Notes under the pieces: generated by a model
The model's database searches: none
The model's input: only the letters and a program-made list of their open reading frames with translations
Told to the model about the DNA's origin: nothing
Source: Prostheceraeus crozeri
Lineage: Eukaryota; Platyhelminthes; Polycladida; Euryleptidae
NCBI GenBank assembly: GCA_907163375.1
Contig: CAJQUW010009254.1
Location: 12,501-76,500 of the forward strand
Reading direction: 5' to 3'
DNA length: 64,000 nt
Translations under genes and position numbers: made by a program
Shown: positions 22,659 through 34,690 of the stretch, piece by piece
Position numbering within the stretch: the first letter of the stretch is position 1
Layout of the letters: the number at the start of each line of letters is the position of its first letter

Positions 22659-23010
22659 TATATTAATTAAATGTTCATTCTATTTGAGTATTATCAAAAA
22701 ATGGAACAGATTCTTTTGAATAGTCTAGCATCTTCAGCACCAATATGGCCTACAACAATGAAATAAATTATCTGGGTTCAAGTGAATTTTGTTAAAATTT
22801 GACCCATAAAAACTAAATGTAAAACAGCTAGACTTGAATGAACTTTAAATTCATAGTATGTACATGTAATCTATAATCCTGCAATTTCTTCGGATAACTT
22901 TTTACGAATAGGACTTAGAAAAACCACGTACTTGTTATTATTACAAAATATGTATTAAATATGAAATTGTGCAATCATACTTCAAAATATATTGAAATGG
23001 AATTTAACTA
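22659..23010. other. No recognisable gene
   Basis: Flank between the Tigger right end and the piggyBac reading frame; piggyBac termini (TTAA plus a C-run) were not found here. Confidence 0.5.
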
Positions 23011-24881
23011 TTATACATGAAAGTCAGTGAAGCAATTTTGTTCACTGGTCAAACACAAGAATACGTTGCACTTTGTGCATTTCACTCGACCACTTTTGTT
23101 ACAAAGCTCTCGTTTGCAACGTTGAGCAGATTTCATTTGACAAACTTCTGGCCAATGTTCAATGCCATCGTAGCGAACATCTTTAGCTGGCAAAACGGCT
23201 GGAGTGGTCTTTTTGTTTGGAACTTTCACATAGTTCAAAAGAGATTGAAAAGCCGGTCGATCCCGAAGTCGTGTTGGTTCGCAATTTGCCTTGCATAAAA
23301 CATCAGCGATTTCTTGTCGGAATGGCAACAAGTCAAGGACATTTCTCTTTCTGACACCTCTTTCAATTTCTCTCCTATATTCCAACCAGCAATTCACAAT
23401 GCTCAAAGAAAGAAGATGTAATATGACCCTCGTTAGCCATCGCTTAGTTCGCATGGTCATTTGGTAGTATGAAATCAATCGGTCCATAAAGTCTACACCT
23501 CCCATATAGTCATTGTAATACTTGACTGCTTCTGGACGTTCAATTTCGATGAATTTCTTTTCTGACTTACTCCAGCGTCGAACTAAATCGACCTCGCCAA
23601 TTCCAACGAAGGTCGATGCAAGGTTCACAATATTATTATGTTGCCATCTTACAATTCACTTCATCTGATTTCGAGACCCGACTATCCATTCCCCTTCCTC
23701 CACGCCTCATCTCACTTCTTGTACTCATCACAGCTCCAGACATTCGATTGGATTTCAAAACCCCGAGAGAGTAAAACCCTTTCTTTTTTAATTCAAGTAA
23801 TAGAGGCACACTAGTGAAATAATTATCAAAAAATACCTTGAAATTTTCGTTCTCAGAGAGATTTTCAACTAATCGCATGACTATTGACCCTCCTAATCCC
23901 AAGTACTTGTAATCTTCACACACACCTGTTCCTTTTCCTTCATAGAATTCGAAGTCCGTCCCTGGAACGGAATCATTTGTTCGTCGATGCTGTTAAATTC
24001 CTCTGGAGGAAGTGACCTACACGCAGTGCGAACTGCATCGGCAACAGGCTGAATCTTCCAATAGATACTCGTTCTGTCCTCAGGAGCCTCTTCAGCACTA
24101 GATGCTGCTAGATTTGCAAAGAGATGAAGAAACCGTTTTTGAGTCATCGCGTCGGCGACTGAAGGTGCGCGGAACTGTTTTTCCCAATACATTCTCAACC
24201 TAGGGAATTTCAAATTGCCCATGTAAATACAAATACCAAAAAAGCGTCTTACTTCTGAAGCAGTCGCTTTCAACTCAGTACCCATTTTCTTCATATATCG
24301 ATTATTTGTTTAGTTGGCTAATAACTCGAAAATATCAGGAGTATATCAGGACTATTTTCCTCACCTGCACTTATACCTGATGTAAATGACGTATCATGCA
24401 ACCATGTGCAGTCCGGCTTGGGAAAATCCTTTTTGAGCCAAGTATTTCTCGATCACTTACTTTTACATGACTCACTTGAAGAACTAGGGATCACATCTAC
24501 CTGACCGACTTCGTGGTCTTCGTCACTGACATCGGTTTCATGGTTGGGAGGGAGATAATTATCGTCTATAACACAGTCAAGTTCATCAAAGTCATCTTCA
24601 TCTAGCTCTATATCAGAATCGTTCGTTATGGCTGCAATCATCTCATCGACGTTGTAGAGCCTCTTCTTGAGTCGAGTTCGAAGACTGCGAGATTCATGGG
24701 CAACATTGAGAACTGTTGACTGCGGCAAGACTTGAGAATTAGATGAAGTTGGTAAATCGTTGAAATTTGGATCCAATTGATCGTTTTCATTGTTTTCTTG
24801 GGAATCTCTATCTGTGATACCAATCAGGACATCTTGAGGAGTGAGTTTGCGTTTCCTACCTGAAAGAAGACAAACATACAT
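23011..24881 (-). pseudogene. piggyBac transposase (PGBD-like), frameshifted
   Basis: Successive minus frames form one DDE_Tnp_1_7 protein: 24881-24453 (acidic N-terminus, NVDEMIAAITNDSDIELDED), about 24450-24300 (NTWLKKDFPKPDCTWLHDTS), 24294-23893, 23923-23636 and 23628-23011. The catalytic Asp residues are all present: FNSIDEQMIPFQGR, KVFFDNYFTSVPLL and YNDYMGGVDFMDRLISYYQM. The C-terminal cysteine-rich finger (CKRELC…VKCTKCNVFLC) is also kept. At least three frameshifts or stops separate the pieces, so it is dead, though otherwise near full length (about 600 codons). It sits between the Tigger element and the 25.5-kb family; no TTAA-bounded termini could be paired. Confidence 0.88.
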
Positions 24882-25479
24882 AACTAAATCTACATACTAT
24901 AACAATTTGAATACACAAGGGAACACGAAATTTTTTTTCGAATGCTACTGATAGTTGAATAACTGTTTCTGGGTAATTCCACCACGCTGATTTCAAAACT
25001 GACGTCCGTTTTTCTCCACGACGTCCAGATTTTTAGATACAGATATTCATAAAATCTGTCATAATGCCATATTTTTAATGTATTTTGTCATTTGCTTATT
25101 TAATGTTATTCAATAGCCATCAAATGTTTGAAGACCAAAAAGACAAGAACTGTCATATGAAGGGATACCTTATCAGATACAAAACGTGGAATAAGTTAAC
25201 CCTCTTCAATTACTATTTTAACCGGTTTGTAATAAGTGTACATTATATATTATTTTCTATCAATATGTTTGATGTGTTAGAGATGGAATACCAGTATGCA
25301 ATTGCTCCTGTTAGAAGTTATAATTAATATTGTACTATTTGTAGTGAGACACAAAAATGGCTTTTTACAAAAGAACAAAACATGTTTTGTAACATGAGGT
25401 CAATCGTACTAGTTCATAGGAAGTATTCGAGTTATAAGGCCTATAGATAGGTAACAAAAATAGCTCACAATTACTGGTT
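24882..25479. other. No recognisable gene
   Basis: AT-rich; may include the 3' flank of the element encoding 25480-27062. An 80-aa plus-strand ORF (25085-25327) shows no domain. Confidence 0.4.
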
Positions 25480-27062
25480 TTACTTTTTGATCATCCAGCA
25501 AAAATCTGCTAACATTGAAGGATCATTGCGGCCCCGATAGCGTCTCTCAACAGAGGCAATCACTTGGTGAAACCTTTCACCATGCTCATCACTGATTTTT
25601 CCCAAGTCATCCGGAAAAAGGAGAGATGACTATGCAGGAAGTGAATTTTTAATGACATATTGACCTTTTGAGAATAGAATTTCTCCAACATGTCAGTCAC
25701 CAACTCGCCGTAATTCGGTGACCGATTCGCTGACAAAAAGTTTTTCACTACCAATACCATAGCGTCGAGTGCACTTTTAGCACTTTCGTCCAGTGATTCT
25801 CTGAATGGTTCATTTTGAATTATCTTCCTCACATCAGGACCGACAAAAATTCCTTCCTTGATTTTTGCTTCAGATAATTTCGGAAATGCCATTCGCAGGA
25901 TACACATTGCTTCGCTATTTGGATCAACAGATTTGATAAAGTTCTTGAACAAACCCAACTTTATATGTAGTGGCGGGAGAAGAATGTCTTGTGGTTGCAC
26001 TAGTGGCGCATGCTCGATGCTTTGATGTCCAGCGACCCGTTCACTTCGATCGGGCCAATGACGTCGAACATAGTGTTCTGCTTTGGCTCTAGAATCCCAC
26101 AGACACAGGATACACATGTGTTTGGTATATCCCCGACGCATACCAGTTAGAAATCCAATGATTTTGAGATCACCGCCGCATTTCCATTTGTACTGATTGT
26201 ATGAAATCAGTTTCAAAATGAGTTCTACTATTTTATAGGACTATTTTGCTACTCCGCTGTATGCGATTGGTACTGCAGGCAATTTATTTTCAGTGTCTAA
26301 GAGTACGGCTTTCACACTACTAGCTTCTACTGCTTTCTAGAATAAACCCACAATGTCACTACAGTAGACAACATCATGGTCAACGTCGAAGTAATTCAAA
26401 TATTCCTTCTCACGGGTTCTATAGAAAGTCACATTGACCGTAGGGTGAAGTACCTCATATTTCCGTAAAAGAATCGCCGTTTTATACGCATCTGCCTTTG
26501 ATAGACCAAGCTCTCTCACCATTTCGTGTAAATTTTCTTGATTTACTTTATGACAATTGCATGAAACAGTACGTCGATGACGAGTTTCTCGTGGAGATTG
26601 TAATACTTCCTGAATTTCTTCAGCTGATGAATCATCCTCATGTTCAGAGAGTTCGAGGTGGAAGGATGGTACCGGTGGATCTTCTCCACCTTCGTAAGGT
26701 ACTGGTAGTATAGCGCTTGGTAGATTAGGATATAATATTCGGTTGGCAGATTTCTTCGTATATCCCGCAATTTTAGTCAAACAAAAGTAGCAATCACTGT
26801 GGTCTTTTGGCTCACGCCGTGCCATAGGTGTGGAGAAAGGCAGTGACTTTCTTTTTCCTGCCGATCAGTGGGAAAGACCACTATTGCATGAGATACAAAT
26901 CACGTGTGGCGCCCAGTTTTTATCTTGGTCTCCCAGGGACATTTTGAAATAATCTCGGAATCTAGCTCGTACCAATGGTGTAATTGGCTTTGATTCAAAG
27001 GCCCGCTTGCCACAAATGTAACAAAAATTGTTTGGATTGTTAATACAGGATCGACTTGCCAT
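25480..27062 (-). pseudogene. Arthropod-type multicopy transposase-like gene (WDSRA / DEHGERFHQ family), broken
   Basis: One minus frame runs from ATG 27062 with in-frame stops at 26867-26865, 26339-26337 and 26243-26241, then one frameshift near 25620, ending TAA 25482-25480. Motifs in order: an N-terminal zinc finger (CYICGKRAF…CISCNSGLSH), REPKDHSDCYFCLTKIAGYT, an acidic linker, SKADAYKTAILLRKYEVL, KCGGDLKIIGFLTGM, CILCLWDSRAKAEHYV (CxxC), DILLPPLHIKLGLFKNFIKS, KIHFLHSHLSF (H-x4-H) and ISDEHGERFHQ. I know this as a widespread, unnamed repetitive family in arthropods. The block that should hold its first Asp (after YCSDIVGLF) appears deleted. The D-CxxC-HxxxxH-E order parallels the RAG-like gene at 9.2-10.9 kb. 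Confidence 0.65.
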
Positions 27063-28539
27063 TGTGTGCAGTAAGAAAATGTTTCAATCGTAGTACGATC
27101 ACTCGAGCAACGCATCTATTCTATTGCATGTTGTAGCTTTAAATGTCTGCAAAGAAATTAGGGAATCACAATCGATCGATCGTAATGCAAGTGACTGCAT
27201 GCTAGCGTGCGTATGTGTCGCGTGTGACATGTTAACACACGTCACACTAAACTTTCAAAGACCAGTCGCGCGTTGAAGGTTATGGCAGACAATTATGGGG
27301 TTTAGAAGTGTAGGATAGAGATTAAATGTAATCTGTATAAAATATCGCGAAGCGGGCGAGCAGAATTCGTGAGGACCTGCTTAGCTGGCACACCTTTACC
27401 CATCAGGTTTTAGAATATACTTGCACATTAGAATGCACAATATATAGTTTCATATTCTTACTTGTAAATGTTGCTTAAATGCAGGTATCTATTTTATGAG
27501 TAAGTAGTAGGCCCTATTAGTAGTTATAATAGTTTCCTATATCAAAAGTTTTATGAGAATGTTAGAACATTGAATTTAGAATATTAAGATATTTTATGAA
27601 ATAACTAGAACACCTATTTGAAATAAACTAATAAACTGAATATTTTAATACACGTATAGACCTATTTTCAATAAAATCTTGAATACAAAAATTACAACAA
27701 TGAACTACTAATACTACTGACAATTGGCAATTAGTGAGCATTTTTCAAACTTACAAGATCCAAAAGATAGCCATGAAATGCTCTTTCATATGATGCAAGA
27801 TATATTTAACACAAACATTCAGGTAGCTTGACTAAATGCAAGAAATTTAACTAGATTAACGTGCAAAATACTTATACAGTAATATATATTTGCTATAAAC
27901 AATTGCAAATATCCAAGAAACTAGACGTCTAGAGATATTAAAAGTATACATATTCTTGATTCTTATAGGAAGAGCTATTCAATTATGATAGTCGTAACTC
28001 AGTTGTATTTTGAGTGTCACCTAGTGTTATTATAGACCTGTATTCGGAAATGTGAAATAATTATCAGCACTATACTATAAAACAAAATATGTTGTCAGCC
28101 CAATCTGCAAGATTAGCTATCTCATGCAAAATACAAGTACAGTATGTATTGTCAATCTACATGTACAAGACGATGGACAAATCTTATGTGGAAATAATTG
28201 CTTTAAAACTTACTTACACTAACGATAGGCTATTTACCTACGCGTGCAGTAACTCATCTAATGCAGCATGGGTTATTATTGAAGACAACGTTTACATATG
28301 ATCACGCTCTTATATGATAACATTACTCAAATGAAAAATAATTGGTTTTACTAGGTATCGCTAAAGTAGCAACGATAATTATAGGCCTATTGACTCAGAA
28401 ATTACCTAAGAAAATTTTAATGGGTCACTGTTGCTCGTACTTTCAAGGAAATGATGTTCCGAAACTCAAGAAACAATGATATAAAAATGATAGGTTCAAA
28501 TAATTGAGATTCATATGTTAAACTAATGAAAGTAGGTAT
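27063..28539. other. No recognisable gene
   Basis: AT-rich non-coding sequence. Near 27150-27300 there are small palindromic words (ATCGATCGATCG, GTGTGACATGTTAACACACGTCACAC) but no paired element ends. Confidence 0.5.
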
Positions 28540-28906
28540 CAACGCGCATTGTCGACATATGTCGACACTCGAAATCAAAAAAATCCTGAAGGTTATATAT
28601 CAGCTATTTGTATAAATTTTTACATCTGACACTTAGGGCATAAATATTCATATTTGATCACTTATGCAACCCCGAAATATCTATGGTACCGGTATATAAA
28701 TTCATCAATGGACTTGCCATGTTTGGTTGTATTTTCGTCAGAATCAGCATCCATACTTCGAAGCGGTGCAGAGTCGAAAATGTGATTGAACCCGATAAGA
28801 CACGACTAGAAGTAGCAGTAAATATCTTCCCTAGCTGACGTCATTATGTTTATTGTTCGCAAGATAACTCAGAGTCGTTGTCGACATATGTCGACGTCGC
28901 GCGTGA
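28540..28906. mobile_element. MITE-like element with GTCGACATATGTCGAC ends
   Basis: The perfect 16-base palindrome GTCGACATATGTCGAC occurs at 28551-28566 and again at 28880-28895. Outside each lies an inverted GCGCG block (CAACGCGCATT and, inverted, TTCACGCGCGAC). About 370 bp, no ORF. A partial relative lies at 8439-8603. The class is unknown. Confidence 0.55.
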
Positions 28907-29091
28907 AGAGGCTATGATTGATTTATGCTGGTCAGGAAAATATGGAAAACAGTGAATTAACTTAATTCTGTTATAGTATTGCCCTATAGTATACAGTTTC
29001 AATTTCCAAAGTTAAATGAAGATATTTCATAGCTTAAAAGAACCTGCCAAAACATGAGAAATCATGAAATATCAAAAGGTTTAATATGTTG

Positions 29092-29727
29092 CAGACCTGC
29101 CAACTGTCCCGGAAAAGTTAAAATGCTGTCCCGGATTTTGAATTTATAAACCTAAGATGAATTCTAGATCGTTTAAGAACGCATATTTCAAAAATTTGCG
29201 CTGCGCGCGCAATCCTAAGATAAAGAAACATGCATGATGATGAAGTTTGTTGATTTCTTAGTGGCATTGTGTTTTCACGCTGATGTCTTTTATTAATCAT
29301 TATGTAGCCCGGATGTATTTCCTTCTATTGAGTTTGAAAAGGTAGTAAGTGTTTTCCAAATTTGCATTCCAGTTTTTGCGACAAATGCTGTTAATAAGGT
29401 GGGATGTATCTTATGATCTTGCTTTCAGACTGATCTTTCTGTTGAAGAGACTTGAGACCATACTGTTGACTTGTAAACGTCAATTATGCATAATCATTCT
29501 TGCAATATTTGTCAATATATCAATATTTTTGACTGACAGGATGAGTGAGTCATGAATCAGCACACAATGCGATCGTAACAATTGAATGGAGATGACTTAA
29601 CTTAATGACACCGTTTCTATAAAAAATAATGGAAATTTAGGATTAAAATTAGGATGCGTCCTATACGCGGGTAGTTACGGTAATAAAATTTGTCCCGGAT
29701 TTTCATGTTTTACGGTTGGCAGGTCTG
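29092..29727. mobile_element. 636-bp MITE with CAGACCTGCCAAC ends
   Basis: The left end CAGACCTGCCAACTGTCCCGG and the right end (inverted CAGACCTGCCAACCGTAAAA, then TCCGGGACA) pair over the first 14 bases and again at the TGTCCCGGATTTT block. The six bases ATGTTG directly repeat at 29086-29091 and 29728-29733. CAG…CTG ends suit hAT-like MITEs, but the duplication is six rather than eight bases. No coding content. Confidence 0.7.
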
Positions 29728-29733
29728 ATGTTG

Positions 29734-30324
29734 CAAGTACTCCAAATCCAATAACAAATGTATGTGGGGTGCTATATGATCCCGTAGGGCCGCAACGTAA
29801 ACTATCAGTTAGAGGAGGTTCTGACCTCAGGAAGCAAAGTTCAAGCAATATGTCTAGTCAACAAGAGCAGATTGCTTTATGCATCAGAATGCCATCTGAT
29901 CTTTTGACAGAACTTTTATGACTTCAAGTCTAAGCGTATGCAGCAATTTCTGCAAGCCTGAGGTTGCAAACCTAGTCCCCTTCATGAAACTACCTATTCT
30001 TGCAAAACAAGATCAATGCGAATTCGCATTTCAAGTCAACATCCACTATCTTACTCGTACTCTAACGCCGCAATATGTCATTTGAAATGTGCCTAGATTG
30101 TAGTTGTAAGGGATTGCAGACCTTAATAATCTCAGAAAAATGAAGAAACATTAATTTATAAAGCGCATTCTTTGATATTCAAAAGGAAAACAGTTTTTTC
30201 ACTCCCAGTTCTATTTTTGACGCAGGAAATGACAATATAAAAGGATACGACCACAATATAATCGCTACACAGTAGCTTGATCACGGTGAAGTAAACAAAG
30301 CCTGAATACTGCAAACTTGAATAC
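29734..30324. other. No recognisable gene
   Basis: Non-coding sequence with a possible remnant of the downstream RT-associated reading frame; no motif seen. Confidence 0.4.
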
Positions 30325-30756
30325 TTGAATAACTGCAATGATGATATCGCATTCCTTCCTGGAATTCGTAACTACAAACATTTTGATAAGATCCTTCCTG
30401 AAATCTGCCCGATAGATCTCTTAGCTAGCAGAAGCGGAGATAACAACAAATTCGTTTATTATTTGGATGTTAAAATCAGGATCGAAAATGGTGGCCAATA
30501 CACCACAGTGGTTTACTATAAGGTTGATGAGTTCAGCTTCCCAGTGGTGCTGTATGCTTTCCCAGAGAGTAATATGCCTTTGAACACTGGCTTAAACATC
30601 TTTGCTGCCCAACTCATCAGGTTCGCCAGGATTTCATCTGATGCTTCCGCCTTCACATCAAGAGCTAAGGGCATTTTCGATATCTTCAAAGGAAGGGGCT
30701 ATAAGGTTAATCTGCTAGTTAATTCTTGCATAAAGTCCGAAACATTGCTTCATTAG
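30325..30756 (+). pseudogene. C-terminal fragment of an RT-associated retroelement protein
   Basis: 143 open codons. The segment YYLDVKIRIENGGQYTTVVYYKVDEFSFPVVLYAFPESNMP, then IFAAQLIRFARISSDASAF, then AKGIFDIFKGRGYKV, follows a conserved C-terminal pattern (YLDxxIxxxNG…YxKxDDFxFP…SQLIRxARxxS…RxxxLxxKLxxQGY) found downstream of the reverse transcriptase domain in many invertebrate and fish retroelement polyproteins. The RT core is not in the window upstream, so it is a truncated copy; the Met at the start is unlikely to be the native one. Exact clade not resolved. Confidence 0.45.
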
Positions 30757-32538
30757 TTCTTAGATTGTAAAAATAAGATCGTTTATAAGTGTTCATTTAT
30801 TTCCCTTCACGTCTTAAGTTGAGTCGGCTAGCCTTCATTCGTATTTCAGTCCCTACTCTGTACTGGAGTAGGTTACTCTATGTAGTTAGTATTAATTACT
30901 AAATAAGTTAGTTTTAATTACCTAATTATTTTCAGGATTCTCCACTAGGGTAGTTCTTTAACTTTGGTATCTTCCGCTTCCTGGATCCTTCGAATTTTTT
31001 TGACCGTGTCGTGTCTTAATTCGATTTTATGCAATTAATCATATGGTGACTACTTATTATTTTTAAGTGGTATGATTATGTGCTACCCTTATTTTTGATT
31101 GAAGTAGAGGAGAATGTTAGATCATCAAATCTGCCGTTTAAAGGCAAAACGACGCACCGTTTATACTCGACTATAAGTCGAGTTTTTTTACTCAAAATTC
31201 ATTCCAAAAGTAGGGGTCTCTACTTATAGGCGGGTCCCATTAAATTTATAGCATTTTTCTTATGTTACCGCAGTTACTGAATTGTGCTTTCGCTATTATG
31301 GACTGTGCTAAGAATATACGGTATATCGTATATACGGTATTTCGAAATGTTTCAGAAAACTGAAGTCAAAGTTAAGTTTGATATTTCATCATTCTACGTC
31401 AGCTTTTAAAATCTCTAAATTTTGATCTTTCAATTAAACAGCAGAACAACATATTTCGAAATACGCTAGCGCCATGAGACATTCTTCAAAGGCAAAACAA
31501 CGTGTTTAGAGAAGAAACAAATTGATACGGACCTCGACTATTCAGCCGCATTGATATTTCGAAATACTACGCTCATTAGGACTATTAGAAAGTCAAGTAT
31601 CACAACTCAGCCCTGGCATTTCTAATCGTATTGACGCATTGAATTGCGCGGACTGTATCGCTATAGTACCGGTATCGATATTAGACTTAAGTATGATAGG
31701 TATTGACCATCATTCATCATAAACATGTTCGCACGGAATAATAAGATTTAGGTATTTGCTTAGGTACTTGATTTTAACATTATTTTATCAATTTTGATGT
31801 TTATTTTATGTAGGGCCTACAGTTATAGATAGACCCAGAGATATATGTAGGGTTTTATTTGCTAGCTGTAGTCATAATAGAAACGGATTCGAAGGCGAAG
31901 TTTAAGCCAAAGCTGCAATGTTACATTCTATTATATATAACATTATCTTCTAATATATTCTATAATCACCCAATATTTCGGCTGTCACAACCAGCTTCAG
32001 GGGAGCAAAGGTTTATAATATATTCGTTCGGTTGAATTTCAAAATTTCTAAAAAGTCATATTTGGAAGCACAAGTAAGGATCATATCATTGTAAAGGCGG
32101 TTCCCACCGCAGCCGCCAGCAGTCATGATAGCTCAAATCCAATTAAAAATTCTTTTAATATTTCCATTAGGCATACTGAAGCATAACAATTTCACATTGT
32201 CAACATGATAAGAAATGAATTTCTAGTAAATGAAACTTCATTGTTTTAGCCTTTTAATTTCAAACAACATTTGCGCGTCTAATCTTCATCTGCAGCACAC
32301 ACGGTAAATAATCCCGTTGTCTTTCGTAAAATAGGAACCACATTTGATGACATCAAAATCACATCTTTTTCTTGATAAATGAATTGTACGTGTACGTCAT
32401 TACAACTATCAAACGTTTTCTAAAAGTAGAGAGCTTACTACGATATATAAGGCGAAGTTGTGGAACGTTAACGTGGAATTATAAGATTCATGACAGGTTC
32501 ATTCAACATTACGAGTACAAGAACGAATTCAACAAGTG
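30757..32538. other. No gene; short inverted-repeat words
   Basis: Near 31155-31190 the words TATACTCGACTATAAGTCGAG form a small inverted repeat, and 31310-31345 holds TATACGGTATATCGTATATACGGTATTTCG; these may be ends of a decayed MITE but I cannot pair both termini. No coding region. Confidence 0.4.
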
Positions 32539-33163
32539 CTAATAAAAAGTTAAGAAATCTTGCTCCCTCACGTTCATGAGATCATTGACATCTGATACAT
32601 TCAAAGTCTCATAAAATCTTTGCCGATTTGATGGCATGTGTTTCGCAAGATTGAGAAGATCCACTTTTATGACTTTATACCACGCCTCTGACTTTCTTTT
32701 TGAACACCCTCCAAAGAAAATATTTCTTGAGGAAATATTTTTTGAAAATCGCATGCTCTTGAAATGGTTCATCAAAATTTCGTTTGATGAAATCTTCAAA
32801 TGACCCTTTCCTGACTTGAGCAATACAAGTATCTGACAATCCAGGTAATTTTTCTACGGTATCGGACACTTCGAATGTCCAAAAATCATTGTAAAAGATT
32901 GTATGTAGAATTCATTATCAAGTCTGCCAAATCGTCGAAATCAAATAGATCTTTGGATCTCCTAAGTGTTTCCGACATAATTGCATGAACACAACTTCGA
33001 AGTATTTTATAGAAATTGTTCTCGCAAAAACACGAATGTCATTCATTATGCGAACCAGAACACTAAAAAGTAATTTGTTCTTACTCTGCGAATTGCAGTT
33101 GTCTGCATATAAGATAATATCCAAAAATCTCGACAGAATTTCAGAACAAATTGCGCATATCAT
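32539..33163 (-). pseudogene. Fragment of a DNC-(x)-Q-x-KN family transposase-like protein
   Basis: Three minus frames follow one another: 33163-32918 (FLDIILYADNCNSQSKNKLL, then IKYFEVV), 32869-32675 (TVEKLPGLSDTCIAQVRKGSFEDFIKRNFDEPF) and 32823-32539 (EAWYKVIKVDLLNLAKHMPSNRQRFYETLNV). The IILYADNC(x)(x)Q(x)KN motif followed by IKYLExGHT (here degraded to IKYFEVVFMQ) is known from a large family of uncharacterised, integrase-fold-like proteins that spread as repeats in metazoan genomes. This copy lacks the N-terminal half and carries two frameshifts. Confidence 0.5.
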
Positions 33164-33310
33164 TTTCCCAAGTCTATAATTCCAATTTATACCCTACATC
33201 TCATAGCGCGTGTGAAACTATGAAGCTTCACTGCATAGAGTAATTTTCTTTATTTTTCACCGTGCCTATAATGTAGATATCCTGTCACTTTATTTTACCT
33301 GTAAAGCAGA

Positions 33311-33333
33311 TTACTGCACGGGCGTGCAGTAAT
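33311..33333. repeat. Small palindrome TTACTGCACGGGCGTGCAGTAA
   Basis: Inverted arms of about 10 bases around GGGC. No element is attached to it that I can see. Confidence 0.6.
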
Positions 33334-33545
33334 ATTTTCATTATTGCACTGTTTGAATTGTAGATTTCTATATAGATATATGCGATTGAATTATACAAAA
33401 CCCGCTTATTATTTCAGCTTAATAGGTGAGTATCATTCATCACTTGAATTGAAAATGAAAATGAACAATTTTATCTAAATGGTAGCTTTTTATTTCTAAA
33501 AGGACCAACATTTAAAAGCACCCAAAACCTTCAGGTAACGTACTT

Positions 33546-34370
33546 TTATATGTTTATGATGAGATTTGAACAGTTATTAAATACAACACGCTGAGATTCG
33601 TTTTCTACTTCTTTCTCCTTCTTACTTTCGATTGTCAGAGAATTGGAAATATCAAGCTTATTTCTTTTACTTTGGTCAAAATAACCTTCCGCAACCGTGT
33701 CGCTTTTCCAACGGAATTGTCTTTTCAGTGTTGTCATCGAGGCTCCTGAGTCTGCCAATGCTGTTGCAGACGACCTGCGAACCGTGCAATGAGTATTGGA
33801 ACAGAACCAATCATATTTCGACCCATAGGTTGACCTGAATACCGTTTACTCTTGGCATTGTAATTTTGAAAAAGTCTGCCTTTTTTTGTTAGACACTGAA
33901 TTATAATACAGACGTATTATTTTGTATGAACAAAATTCATTTTGCAGTTTTGGTATGGAAAAGTAAAAATTTGACTTTCCTTTTGGATCAGTCTTTGACT
34001 GCATGACAAATATCTCCACGGAATCTTGTCCGAAAATTACATTCTCAAGCGATAAGGCAGTCAATTCTGCGACGCGAAGTCCATCATAGTATCCAATAAT
34101 CGCTACAGCTTTTCTCACCAAAACTTTGAGTTCGTCATCAGGAGCAGGTTTCGAAAAGCGTAAAAAGTTGCTCCTTTGATAAAATTGCTGATTTGTTGTA
34201 AACCCCAACTAATTTGCATTGAAAAATCTTGTTCTTCATTTCCTGCGGCATGTCCATTGCAGTTACGTTTCGATATTTTGTCAAGCCAACACAAGGAAGA
34301 GCTAAATTATTGCAGTCGCAATCAAAGTGTAAATGTAAACTGAAGTTGCTATGAAAATATAGATTCATAA
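33546..34370 (-). pseudogene. Crypton-like tyrosine recombinase, broken
   Basis: Minus-strand frames 34368-34138, 34208-33846 and 33839-33546. Features of a tyrosine recombinase: ILSKEQLFTLFETC, then IIGYYDGLRVAELTALSLENV (the first catalytic Arg in GLR), QSKTDPKGKSNFYFSIP (strand with Lys), then HCTVRRSSATALADSGASM (H-x2/3-R-R, the H/R motif), then KRQFRWKSDTVAEGYF (Trp/His position and the nucleophile Tyr in EGY). The distances and the phrases ADSGASMTTLKR and SDTVAEGY match Crypton-type recombinases. Two frameshifts and a short deletion between the N- and C-terminal boxes make it non-functional. Confidence 0.72.
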
Positions 34371-34690
34371 TAGTTATATGTGAATCAGATCATCTTCGTG
34401 ATATTACACCATTTACAACTCAAGTTCATTCAATCAGAAGACAAGTTCGTCCACAAAACTTTGGAGTTCAATTGGTATCTTCAAATGATTTTAAATTTCT
34501 CATTATAGGTGCTTCATAGCTATGCACTTGTAATCGCCAATTTTGAATGCGATATTTTCAAAAATTCAAAAGTTAAACTTTGTGACAGCACCTGTTTCAT
34601 AGAAATATATCTCAAGTCTGTCATAAACATTAGCGCTGATAACTGTAAAAGACGAATCATGGACTTTGAAAGTGAAGTAACCGGAGTAAT

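Noticed and set aside
22659-25480. TTAA-bounded piggyBac element
   Set aside because: TTAA words exist on both sides but no matching inverted ends follow them, so no element boundaries are given.
31155-31345. MITE with TATACTCGACTATAAGTCGAG
   Set aside because: The inverted words are local and no second terminus or target duplication could be paired.
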